Positions 9,323 to 16,940 of a stretch of DNA of 64,000 nt are shown here, piece after piece. Origin of the DNA: an uncultured Desulfobacteraceae bacterium (GTDB lineage: Bacteria > Desulfobacterota > Desulfobacteria > Desulfobacterales > Desulfobacteraceae); the NCBI GenBank assembly GCA_913041495.1, contig CAJWHT010000003.1, forward strand, positions 1 to 64,000. Direction: 5' to 3'. The notes under the pieces are model-generated. The model saw only the letters and a list, made by a program, of their open reading frames with translations. It was not told where the DNA came from and made no database searches. How positions within the stretch are numbered: the first letter of the stretch is position 1; every line of letters starts with the position of its first letter. A program made the translations under genes and the position numbers.

Positions 9323-10153
9323 ATGCAAAAACTCAAACCTGAAACCATAGAATTGAACATGCTGCTTGAGGCGATTTTTGTAAGGTATGGATACGATTTC
9401 AGAAATTACGCCAAGGCATCCATAAAAAGGCGGGTGTTATCCCATCTGTCCGATGCCGGCTGCCAGACGATTTCCGCCCTGCAGCATCAGATTCTGTACA
9501 GCCCACAGGCATTTGCAAAGCTTTTGTTTAAACTGTCTGTCAATGTCACCGAGATGTTCCGTGATCCTGACTTTTACCTGGCGTTGAAAAAAGAGGTGTT
9601 TCCCCAATTATTAAAAAGGCAGCGAATCAAGATCTGGCATGCCGGCTGTTCAACAGGCGAAGAGGTCTACTCGCTGGCCATCTTTTTGACAGAGGAGGGC
9701 CTGTATGACCGGTGTCATCTTTATGCCACCGATATTGATGACCATGCACTGTCAAAAGCCCGTGACGCCATATATCCGGTAAAGGAGATGAAAGCCTTTA
9801 CAACCAACTACAACAATGCAGGCGGCAGGGCCTCCTTCAGTGATTATTATCGGGCGAAATATGATTTCGCCATGCTGGACAAGGCATTGAAAAGGAACAT
9901 TACCTTTTCCAATCACAATTTGGCCTGTGATTCCGTGTTCGGTGAGATGGACCTTATCTTCTGCAGGAATGTCCTTATTTATTTCAACCGTGAGCTTCAG
10001 GACAGGGTCATCGGCCTTTTTAAGGACAGTCTGGCAGAAAACGGCGTGCTGTGTCTGGGATCAAGGGAAACCATACGGGTGTCCAAGTATACCGATGTTT
10101 TTGAAGATATGGTGCCGTCCCAGAAAATATACAGGATAAAAAAGCAGTCATGA
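9323..10153 (+). CDS. cheR: CheR-type protein-glutamate O-methyltransferase
   Basis: This 276-residue protein has the helical CheR N-domain (residues 8-70, with FRNYAKASIKRRV) and the SAM-dependent methyltransferase domain, including the SAM-binding WHAGCSTGEEVYSLAI and ATDIDDHAL motifs and the FCRNVLIYFN motif. CheR methylates glutamates of chemoreceptors using S-adenosylmethionine. The gene starts 1 nt after the stop of the giant hybrid kinase and overlaps cheB by 4 nt, so translation is probably coupled. No chemoreceptor, cheA or cheW is nearby. This arrangement (hybrid kinase with CheR and CheB) is known in signalling modules not dedicated to flagellar chemotaxis; that role is an inference here. 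Confidence 0.9.
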   Translation: MQKLKPETIELNMLLEAIFVRYGYDFRNYAKASIKRRVLSHLSDAGCQTISALQHQILYSPQAFAKLLFKLSVNVTEMFRDPDFYLALKKEVFPQLLKRQRIKIWHAGCSTGEEVYSLAIFLTEEGLYDRCHLYATDIDDHALSKARDAIYPVKEMKAFTTNYNNAGGRASFSDYYRAKYDFAMLDKALKRNITFSNHNLACDSVFGEMDLIFCRNVLIYFNRELQDRVIGLFKDSLAENGVLCLGSRETIRVSKYTDVFEDMVPSQKIYRIKKQS

Positions 10154-10782
10154 CCATCCGTCGCTTGGAAGAACAGGTCTGCCGCTTGAAAGAACCGGTC
10201 TGCCAAAACCATGAGGCGGTTGTCATCGGTGTCTCTGCCGGCGGTATGAAGGCCCTTGAAATATTGTTCAGCCGGCTTAAAAAAGATTGCAACCTGGCGT
10301 TTATCGTTGTTCAACATGTTTCCCCGGGGTCAGATGAATTTTTTGTCCGGTATCTGAATGAAAGATCGGTATTAACCGTAAAACAGGCGGATGAAAAGGA
10401 GACAATAAAAAAGGGATATGTCTATATCGCACCGCCTGATTATCATCTTTTGATAGAAGAAGACAGGACCTTTTCACTGTCGGTTGATGAAAAAGTCAAC
10501 TATGCCCGTCCCTGTATTGATATCACCTTTGAAACGGCTGCCTTTGCCTTTGATTCATCCCTTATCGGGATCGTTCTGACCGGCGCTAACCGGGACGGCA
10601 GCCAGGGATTGAAAAAAATAAAGGAAAAAGGCGGGATTGCCATTGTGCAGGACCCGAAAACGGCAGAGGTTCCCGTAATGCCCCGGGAGGCGATCCATAG
10701 GGTCAAAGTCGATCACATTCTTTCTTTGGAAGAGATTGCCGTTTTTTTAAACAACTATTGCCGCACCCCGGACAAAGGATAA
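10150..10782 (+). CDS. cheB: Stand-alone CheB methylesterase domain without a receiver
   Basis: The 210-residue protein contains only the CheB methylesterase domain, which removes methyl groups from receptor glutamates or deamidates glutamines. The catalytic serine is in GVSAGGMKALE (about residue 27), the histidine in VVQHVSPGSDEF (about 55) and the aspartate in LTGANRDGSQG (about 145). Canonical CheB carries an N-terminal REC domain that controls activity; here it is absent, so regulation must come from another protein, possibly the receiver domains of the adjacent kinase. The ATG overlaps the cheR stop (ATGA) and the next gene begins 3 nt after its stop, so the operon is tight. Confidence 0.88.
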   Translation: MTIRRLEEQVCRLKEPVCQNHEAVVIGVSAGGMKALEILFSRLKKDCNLAFIVVQHVSPGSDEFFVRYLNERSVLTVKQADEKETIKKGYVYIAPPDYHLLIEEDRTFSLSVDEKVNYARPCIDITFETAAFAFDSSLIGIVLTGANRDGSQGLKKIKEKGGIAIVQDPKTAEVPVMPREAIHRVKVDHILSLEEIAVFLNNYCRTPDKG

Positions 10783-10785
10783 AAG

Positions 10786-12420
10786 ATGAAAAAAAAGGAT
10801 GCCGTCAATGTATTGATCGTCGATGACAAACCTGAAAATCTGATATCATTGGAGGCAGTCCTTGAGGCGCCCCATATCAACATTGTTAAGGCGGATTCGG
10901 GGAATGAGGCGCTGATCAGGATTTTGGAAAATGAGTTTGCCCTCGTGCTGCTGGATGTCCAGATGCCGGATATGGATGGGTTTGAAACCGCGGAATACAT
11001 ACGCGGAAATAAAAAGACCCGGCACATCCCCATCATTTTTGTCACCGCCATCAGCAAGGAGCAAAAGCATATTTTCAAAGGGTATGAATCCGGGGCGGTT
11101 GACTATATTTTTAAACCCCTGGACCCGGAAATTCTAAAGAGCAAGGTAAACATCTTTCTTGAACTGTTTGAGCAAAGAAGAATCATCGAGCAAAAGAATC
11201 GGGAACTGGCGCAGGCCAACAGGGAAATTCTTGCACATCAAAAGGCCCTTGTTGAAGAAGAACGCTTAAAGGTATTGCTGCAAATGGCTGGGGCTGCCGC
11301 CCATGAACTCAATCAGCCGCTGATGATTCTTCTTGGGAACCTCCAGTTGCTTGAGCTGGTCAAAGATGACCATGAAAAGATTCTGTCACTGGTCCCCAAG
11401 ATCCAGAACGCTGGGGAAACGATTTCAAGAACGGTAAAAAAAATCCAGAATGTCCGCCATGATGTATCCATCGGCCATGACAGCGGAACCGATATTATCA
11501 ATCTTGATCCGGAAATAGACATTTTGGCGGTTGAAGATTCGGACGGGTCTTACCGGCTTTTTCAGGCCTACCTCAAAGACAAGGACCATATACGGCTCCA
11601 CAGGGCGAAAACCGTTGATGAGGCCATGGCACTGATCAAAAGCAAAAACTTTAACCTCATCCTTCTGGATTACAAGCTTCCGGACGGGACCGGGCTGGAT
11701 TTGCTGGAGCAGATGGCATCCCAGCAGATGGATTTGCCCGTTGTGGCCATCACAGGGGCAGGGGATGGCCGAATCGCGTCCCGTTTCATGAAGGCCGGGG
11801 CCTTTGACTATTTGTCCAAATCCGAAACAAATAAAGAAGAGCTGTTAACCGCCATTTACAGCGGCCTTGAAAAATTCCAGTTGAAAAAAGAGGTCCGTCG
11901 TTCAATCAAAAAAATGGCGGAGGACTCAACCAGGGATCAATTGACCGGCCTGTATAACAGACGCTATATGAAAGGTGTGTTGCGACGGGAAATTGAACGT
12001 GCCAGAAGATATCAGGGGGATCTTTGCTGCCTGATGCTTGACCTGGATCATTTTAAACGGGTGAACGATACTTACGGCCACCTGTGCGGCGATTTTGTGT
12101 TACAGGAATTTGCAAGGCGGTTGAAGGAACAAACAAGGCAGTCCGATGCCATCTTCCGTTACGGCGGAGAAGAATTCATCGTTTTAATGCCCCAGACCGA
12201 TATCCGGGGGGCTGCGGACTATGCCGAAAAAATCAGAGTGCACTGCCATGACACGCGCTTTGATTTCAAGGGCGACAGGATAAAAATCACCGTAAGCATC
12301 GGCATTTCCCAATATGATGCGCAGGGCGCAGGCGATGAGACCGCATTGATTGATCTGGCCGACAAAAGGCTCTATCAGGCCAAGACCGGAGGAAGAAATA
12401 ACGTGGTAGCAGGTCTCTGA
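10786..12420 (+). CDS. REC-HisKA-like-REC-GGDEF diguanylate cyclase
   Basis: The 544-residue protein begins with a receiver domain (Asp in VLLDVQMPDMDG, about residue 58), followed by a coiled coil and a HisKA-like helical hairpin with AAHELNQPLMILLG (about 170). No HATPase domain follows. A second receiver (ILLDYKLPDGTG, about 295) and an intact GGDEF domain come next, with LYNRRYMKG, DLDHFKRVNDTYGH and the active-site GGEEF (about 462). The GGEEF signature and surrounding metal-binding residues predict active c-di-GMP synthesis. The orphan HisKA could dimerise with, or accept phosphate from, the upstream giant hybrid kinase. This is the last gene of the kinase-cheR-cheB operon and its probable diffusible output. 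Confidence 0.88.
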   Translation: MKKKDAVNVLIVDDKPENLISLEAVLEAPHINIVKADSGNEALIRILENEFALVLLDVQMPDMDGFETAEYIRGNKKTRHIPIIFVTAISKEQKHIFKGYESGAVDYIFKPLDPEILKSKVNIFLELFEQRRIIEQKNRELAQANREILAHQKALVEEERLKVLLQMAGAAAHELNQPLMILLGNLQLLELVKDDHEKILSLVPKIQNAGETISRTVKKIQNVRHDVSIGHDSGTDIINLDPEIDILAVEDSDGSYRLFQAYLKDKDHIRLHRAKTVDEAMALIKSKNFNLILLDYKLPDGTGLDLLEQMASQQMDLPVVAITGAGDGRIASRFMKAGAFDYLSKSETNKEELLTAIYSGLEKFQLKKEVRRSIKKMAEDSTRDQLTGLYNRRYMKGVLRREIERARRYQGDLCCLMLDLDHFKRVNDTYGHLCGDFVLQEFARRLKEQTRQSDAIFRYGGEEFIVLMPQTDIRGAADYAEKIRVHCHDTRFDFKGDRIKITVSIGISQYDAQGAGDETALIDLADKRLYQAKTGGRNNVVAGL

Positions 12421-12583
12421 CTCAAAATATCCAAACGCGTCACCTCCATGGTTGCATCCGGCTTTCTAAAGGATTATATAATCAGAATTTTATTGTAATC
12501 GATCTTTTATCATCTTTGTATCACCGAAGAAGTTGGGGTATTGTTTTTTAATTACCGGCATGCAAACCGGAAAGGATGTTTTG

Positions 12584-13147
12584 ATGAGTGAGCAGCATAT
12601 TCTAATCACCGGGTTACTCATATTTTTGGCCAGGATCTGTGATGTTTCCATCGGTACGATTCGAACGATTATGACCGTACAGGGAAAGACCGTCATCTCT
12701 TTTGTCCTGGCGATCTTTGAGATCACCATCTGGGTACTTGTGGCAAGTACCGTGATCAACCAGTTGAACGACAAGCCGATCCTCATTGTGTTTTACGCCT
12801 TCGGATACGCCACGGGCAATGTGGTGGGAATTCTTGTGGAGCGCAAGCTTGCCTTCGGCATCATTATCCTGAAGCTTTTGACCCGCACCGCAGGTCAGGA
12901 GATTGCAGATTATCTGCGGGCAAAGGGCCAGCCGGTCACGGTGTTTGTGGGGGAAGGCATGAAAGGGCCGGTAAGTGAACTCTATATTGCCTGCCGGCGC
13001 AGGGATCTCAAGTGGATTCTGCCGGAGGTCAAACAATTGGATGAACAGGTCTTTTACATTATAGAGCAGGCCAGGGACATGACCCGGGTGCTCAAACCGC
13101 TGCACACGCCCATGGGCGGATGGCGAAGTGTGTTCAAGAAAAAATAG
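12584..13147 (+). CDS. DUF2179/DUF5698 (UPF0316) membrane protein
   Basis: This 187-residue protein has three predicted transmembrane segments in the first 100 residues (ITGLLIFLARICDVSIGTIR, FVLAIFEITIWVLVASTV and a third around FYAFGYATGNVVG). A soluble C-terminal DUF2179 domain with a VFVGEGMKGPVSELYIACRR segment follows. The layout matches the UPF0316 family, which has no established biochemical function. I chose ATG 12584, which has a GAAAGGA site 8 nt upstream, over ATGs at 12533 and 12560. It lies 22 nt ahead of mgtE and probably shares its transcript. DUF2179 is related to small ligand-binding domains, so a transport or signalling accessory role is possible but unproven. Confidence 0.75.
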   Translation: MSEQHILITGLLIFLARICDVSIGTIRTIMTVQGKTVISFVLAIFEITIWVLVASTVINQLNDKPILIVFYAFGYATGNVVGILVERKLAFGIIILKLLTRTAGQEIADYLRAKGQPVTVFVGEGMKGPVSELYIACRRRDLKWILPEVKQLDEQVFYIIEQARDMTRVLKPLHTPMGGWRSVFKKK

Positions 13148-13169
13148 ACCTTAAAAAGGAGACATACCC

Positions 13170-14486
13170 ATGTCGGCCACCGAGGCATATCTGACGATCA
13201 TCAACCGGTTTATTGAACATGACGTGGTAACCGCAGCGCGGTTTATGGAGAGTATAGACGAGGGGGACGCATCTCAGATTTTAAAGACGCTTCCCACTGA
13301 GACGGCGGTCCGGGTTCTCCGCAACTTCCAGGTGGGATTTGCAGCCACACTGCTGGAGGGCGCAGGGGACGCGTTTATCAACAAGGTCCTTCCCCACTTG
13401 AGCCCTCAGATGCTCACGGCAATCCTCATGCATGCATCAGCACCCTTCAGGGAGCAGATCAAAGGAGCGGTGAATGAGGCGGTCCAAGGGCAGATCCGTG
13501 AACTTTTAACCTATCCGGAGGGGAGCATCGGCCGGATTATCACCACCGATTTCATGTCCTTTGACAAGGATATGGTGGTTCAGGACGCCATTGATACGAT
13601 CCGGACCCTTTCAAAAAAAAGGCGGCCGGCCTCCTACGCTTATGTGGTGGACGAAGACGACCACCTTCTCGGCGTGCTGAACATGCGGGATATGCTGATT
13701 GCCTCGCCGGGCCAGTCCCTGGAATCCATCATGATCCGGGATGTATTTTCCCTGCACGGGTTCATGGACGTCCAGGAGGCGGCGGCGGAACTTGCCAAAC
13801 GCAAGTACTTTGCCGCCCCGGTCGTGGATTCGGAAGGCCGGATTCTTGGGATTATCAAGGCCGAGCGTCTGATCAAGGGCGTCCAGGAGGACACCGCCCA
13901 GGACATCCAGCGGATGTTCGGTGCCGGCGGGGATGAAAAACCCTTTTCAAATATATTTTTCTCCCTGAAAAAACGCCTGTTCTGGCTCCATATCAACCTG
14001 GTAACCGCTTTTATGGCCGCCGGTGTCGTGGCCATGTTCGAAGGGGTGATTTCCAAACTGACGATATTGGCGGTATTCCTTCCCGTGGTGGCAGGGCAGG
14101 GGGGCAATGCCGGGGCTCAGTCCCTGGCCGTGGTCATGCGGGGGATCGCCATGCGGGAGATCCCGAAGGAAAAAACCGGCCGCCTTATTCTAAAGGAAGG
14201 GGGCCTCGGGGCCATCAACGGGGTTGTCATAGGGATCGTAACGGCCGTGGTGGCCTGGTTCTGGAACGGGAATCCCTATCTGGGCCTTGTCATCGGCCTG
14301 GGCATGTTTTTCAACCTGATCTTTGCGGGACTGTCCGGCGCCTCCATTCCCTTGCTGATGAAACGAATGGGCATTGATCCGGCCCAAAGCTCCAGCATTA
14401 TCCTGACAACGGTGACAGATATTTTAGGGTTCCTGGCATTTCTGGGATTTGCGGTCCTGTTTCAGTCCTACCTCATGGTGGTGTAG
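13170..14486 (+). CDS. mgtE: MgtE-family magnesium transporter
   Basis: The 438-residue product has the complete MgtE architecture. It has an N-terminal superhelical domain (about 1-115), a tandem CBS pair (about 120-250, with GSIGRIITTDFMSF and PVVDSEGRILGIIKAE) and a five-helix membrane domain from about 275 to the end, including the pore segment LPVVAGQGGNAGAQSLAVVMRG. MgtE is a Mg2+-selective channel gated by cytosolic Mg2+ at the N and CBS domains. The start has AAAAAGGAGA 8 nt upstream. A second Mg2+ system, CorA, is encoded about 8 kb downstream. Confidence 0.93.
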   Translation: MSATEAYLTIINRFIEHDVVTAARFMESIDEGDASQILKTLPTETAVRVLRNFQVGFAATLLEGAGDAFINKVLPHLSPQMLTAILMHASAPFREQIKGAVNEAVQGQIRELLTYPEGSIGRIITTDFMSFDKDMVVQDAIDTIRTLSKKRRPASYAYVVDEDDHLLGVLNMRDMLIASPGQSLESIMIRDVFSLHGFMDVQEAAAELAKRKYFAAPVVDSEGRILGIIKAERLIKGVQEDTAQDIQRMFGAGGDEKPFSNIFFSLKKRLFWLHINLVTAFMAAGVVAMFEGVISKLTILAVFLPVVAGQGGNAGAQSLAVVMRGIAMREIPKEKTGRLILKEGGLGAINGVVIGIVTAVVAWFWNGNPYLGLVIGLGMFFNLIFAGLSGASIPLLMKRMGIDPAQSSSIILTTVTDILGFLAFLGFAVLFQSYLMVV

Positions 14487-14689
14487 GACATGGGGCAGCC
14501 CAAGCGCCTGTGTAAAATTTTGCGGTTTCAACTGGACAAGGACTGCGGTTTCGATATACCGTTTTTTCATCAACTTCACCCAGGCTGCGCGCATGCTCGT
14601 ATTCAGCATGAAGGACCTGTTTTTGACAAGAGCGCAGGCCATGGCCTTTGACAAGGATACCACCTTTTAACCTTTTGGAGGGATACCCC

Positions 14690-16120
14690 ATGCCATACCC
14701 ACTGCCCACCTGGCAAACCCTTCTGGATATCCTGGTCATTACGGCCGGTATTTACTTTCTCTACCGGACCCTGCTCCGGCTGGGCACATGGAAAATCGTA
14801 TCTGGGATTCTGGTGGCAGCCCTCTTTTTCGTTGTTGCCAGCCTGCTCGACCTCAAAGGGGTGGAATGGGTCTACCGCAATGTCAGCCACGTGGCGGTGC
14901 TGTCTTTGATCATCCTGTTTCAGCCGGAGCTGCGCAAAGTGTTTGAGCGGGCGGCTTCCATCCGTAAAGGCAAAGGAGAACCCAGGGATCCCAGGTTTTT
15001 TAAAATGGTGGCCGAGAGCCTGGTGCGAATGGCTGCCTCCGGCACAGGGGCGATCATCGTTTTTCCCGGCAGGGAAGACATTAACCAGTGGATCAGCGGG
15101 GGATTCCGCCTGGAGGCCCAGCCGAGCATCCCGATTATTCTCAGCATCTTTGATCCCAATTCCCCGGGCCATGACGGGGCCCTGATCGTAAAAAACGGGC
15201 GGTTCTCAGCTTTCGGGGTTCGTCTGCCTGTTTCCCAGAGTGACCGGTTGTCCAGCGAGTACGGCACCCGCCATCAGTCCGCCATGGGGCTATCCGAAAA
15301 ATCGGACGCCCTGGTGGCGGTGGTCTCCGAAGAACGGCGGCAGGTCTCAATATTCAAGAACGGCCAGATGACTCCCCTTACAGCGGAGAAGGAGATTGTG
15401 GATGCCATCATGCTCCATTACCGGGCCGCCGGTGTGTTTAAACAGTTTTTTTCCGGGAAACTTTCCTATCGTACCCTGGGGCTGGAGGTCGCAGGGTGCC
15501 TTGCCGCCGCGGTGGTGCTGTGGGTGGCCATCATTTCCGGGCAGGGGGAGATGATCGAAAAGGTCATCACCGTACCGGTGGAGTATACGGCCACGGCGGA
15601 TGATGTGGTGCTGACCGGGGATAAGGCCAATGAGGCCAAGCTGCACCTGAGCGGTTCCAAATCGGATCTGGATGCGGTGTCTCCCGCAGCCATGGGGGTT
15701 AAGATCAACCTGTCCAAGATGAATGTGGGAAAGCAGACCGTATTCATCAACGAGGAAAATATTCGTCTGCCCCGGGATGTCCGGCTGCTGGATGTACAGC
15801 CGGCCAGCATTACGGTGGACATTGCCAAGCTTACCAGGATATCACTGCCGGTGAAGCCCCAACTGGTGGGCAGCCTGCCTGACGGACTGCGCCTGTCTTC
15901 CGCCACCGCCGTGCCTGAAACCCTCTGGGTTTTTGTCCCTTCGGGGGATGCGGGAAAATCCTATAAGAGTATCACCACCACCCCGATTTATCTGGACAAC
16001 ATCCGGGAAAACACCACTTTTTTCTGCAAGGTTGTGGCACCACAGGCCGTCCAGCCCGTGGAAAAACGATGGCCGGATGTGGAGGTCCATGTGACCATCG
16101 GGGCCAAGAACGCAAAATAA
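14690..16120 (+). CDS. Membrane diadenylate cyclase fused to YbbR repeats (CdaA-CdaR fusion)
   Basis: Residues 1-85 carry three transmembrane helices followed by FQPELRKVFERA, as in CdaA-type diadenylate cyclases. The DAC domain (about 95-255) contains the catalytic DGA motif (PGHDGALIVKNGRFSAFG, near 161) and a GTRHQSAMGLSE segment near 193, where the usual motif is RHR. A further hydrophobic helix near 270-285 leads into two YbbR-like repeats (290-400) and a divergent tail. In Firmicutes the cyclase and the YbbR regulator CdaR are separate adjacent genes; here they form a single 476-residue chain. The enzyme would make c-di-AMP from two ATP, a messenger that controls K+ and osmolyte balance elsewhere, which fits the surrounding transporters. 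The start at 14690 has GGAGGG upstream. Activity with RHQ is uncertain. Confidence 0.85.
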   Translation: MPYPLPTWQTLLDILVITAGIYFLYRTLLRLGTWKIVSGILVAALFFVVASLLDLKGVEWVYRNVSHVAVLSLIILFQPELRKVFERAASIRKGKGEPRDPRFFKMVAESLVRMAASGTGAIIVFPGREDINQWISGGFRLEAQPSIPIILSIFDPNSPGHDGALIVKNGRFSAFGVRLPVSQSDRLSSEYGTRHQSAMGLSEKSDALVAVVSEERRQVSIFKNGQMTPLTAEKEIVDAIMLHYRAAGVFKQFFSGKLSYRTLGLEVAGCLAAAVVLWVAIISGQGEMIEKVITVPVEYTATADDVVLTGDKANEAKLHLSGSKSDLDAVSPAAMGVKINLSKMNVGKQTVFINEENIRLPRDVRLLDVQPASITVDIAKLTRISLPVKPQLVGSLPDGLRLSSATAVPETLWVFVPSGDAGKSYKSITTTPIYLDNIRENTTFFCKVVAPQAVQPVEKRWPDVEVHVTIGAKNAK

Positions 16121-16134
16121 GGTGGCAGCGGGAC

Positions 16135-16878
16135 TTAGCCTTGCCCCATGATCGTAACGATTTTGCCGTCCGGTGTCAGCCGCATCCCGGTTTCGCCTTT
16201 TCTATCATAGGGCAGTTTGTTCAGAACGTACCGCATGGCTTCGAGCCGGGCCTCATGCTTGTTGTTTCCCTTGATGATCACCCAGGGATTTTGTGGGGTG
16301 CCGGTCCGGCTGAACATACGGTCCTTGTGGGTGGTAAACTCCTGCCATTTTTCCTGGGCCTTTGCATCCACCGTACTCAGCTTCCATTGTTTGAGGGGAT
16401 TGATCCTTCGTTCATCCAGGCGTTTTTTCTGCTCGGAGGCGTCGATGGAAAACCAGAATTTGATCAGGGTCAGATCATCTTCGGTCAGCATATCTTCGAG
16501 CATGACCACCTGCTTTAAAAAAAGCTGGTGCTGGCTCTCATCGCAGAATCCCATTACAGGTTCCACCACTGCCCGGTTGTACCAGCTTCTGTCAAAAAGC
16601 ACGATTTCACCCGGGTTGGGCAGCTCTTTGATGTACCGCTGGAAATACCATTGCCCCAATTCAACGCTTGAGGGTTTTGTGAGCGCCACCACCCTATAAT
16701 ACCTGGGATTGATATACCGGACAAACCGCATGATCGCCCCGCCTTTTCCTGCCGTGTCCCTTCCCTCGAAAATGATGAGCAGCCGCTTTTTGTTTTCAAT
16801 GATCCAGCGCTGCAGCCGGACCATCTCGGTCTGCAGGGCGATATATTCTGGGTCGGTCTCCATTGACAGAAATGCCAT
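16135..16878 (-). CDS. ppk2: Polyphosphate kinase 2 family protein (PPK2 class I)
   Basis: The 247-residue protein has the single-domain PPK2 fold: Walker A (FEGRDTAGKGGAIMRF), Walker B (LFDRSWYNRAVVEPVMGF) and the lid segment (DERRINPLKQWKLS). PPK2 enzymes transfer phosphate between polyphosphate and nucleoside diphosphates, class I mostly acting on ADP/GDP. Length and motif order match class I. The start ATG has AGGAG 8 nt upstream. The gene converges on the diadenylate cyclase gene, with only 14 bp between the two stop codons, so no separate terminator fits there. Confidence 0.92.
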   Translation of the reverse strand: MAFLSMETDPEYIALQTEMVRLQRWIIENKKRLLIIFEGRDTAGKGGAIMRFVRYINPRYYRVVALTKPSSVELGQWYFQRYIKELPNPGEIVLFDRSWYNRAVVEPVMGFCDESQHQLFLKQVVMLEDMLTEDDLTLIKFWFSIDASEQKKRLDERRINPLKQWKLSTVDAKAQEKWQEFTTHKDRMFSRTGTPQNPWVIIKGNNKHEARLEAMRYVLNKLPYDRKGETGMRLTPDGKIVTIMGQG

Positions 16879-16940
16879 AATTTAGCTCCTAAACAATAAA
16901 GGTATTACATTGCACGTATGTGGTGGGGTCCGTGCGTTTA

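Noticed and set aside
14424-14663. 79-residue minus-strand ORF after mgtE
   Set aside because: It overlaps the mgtE C-terminus, lacks a ribosome-binding site and resembles no family.
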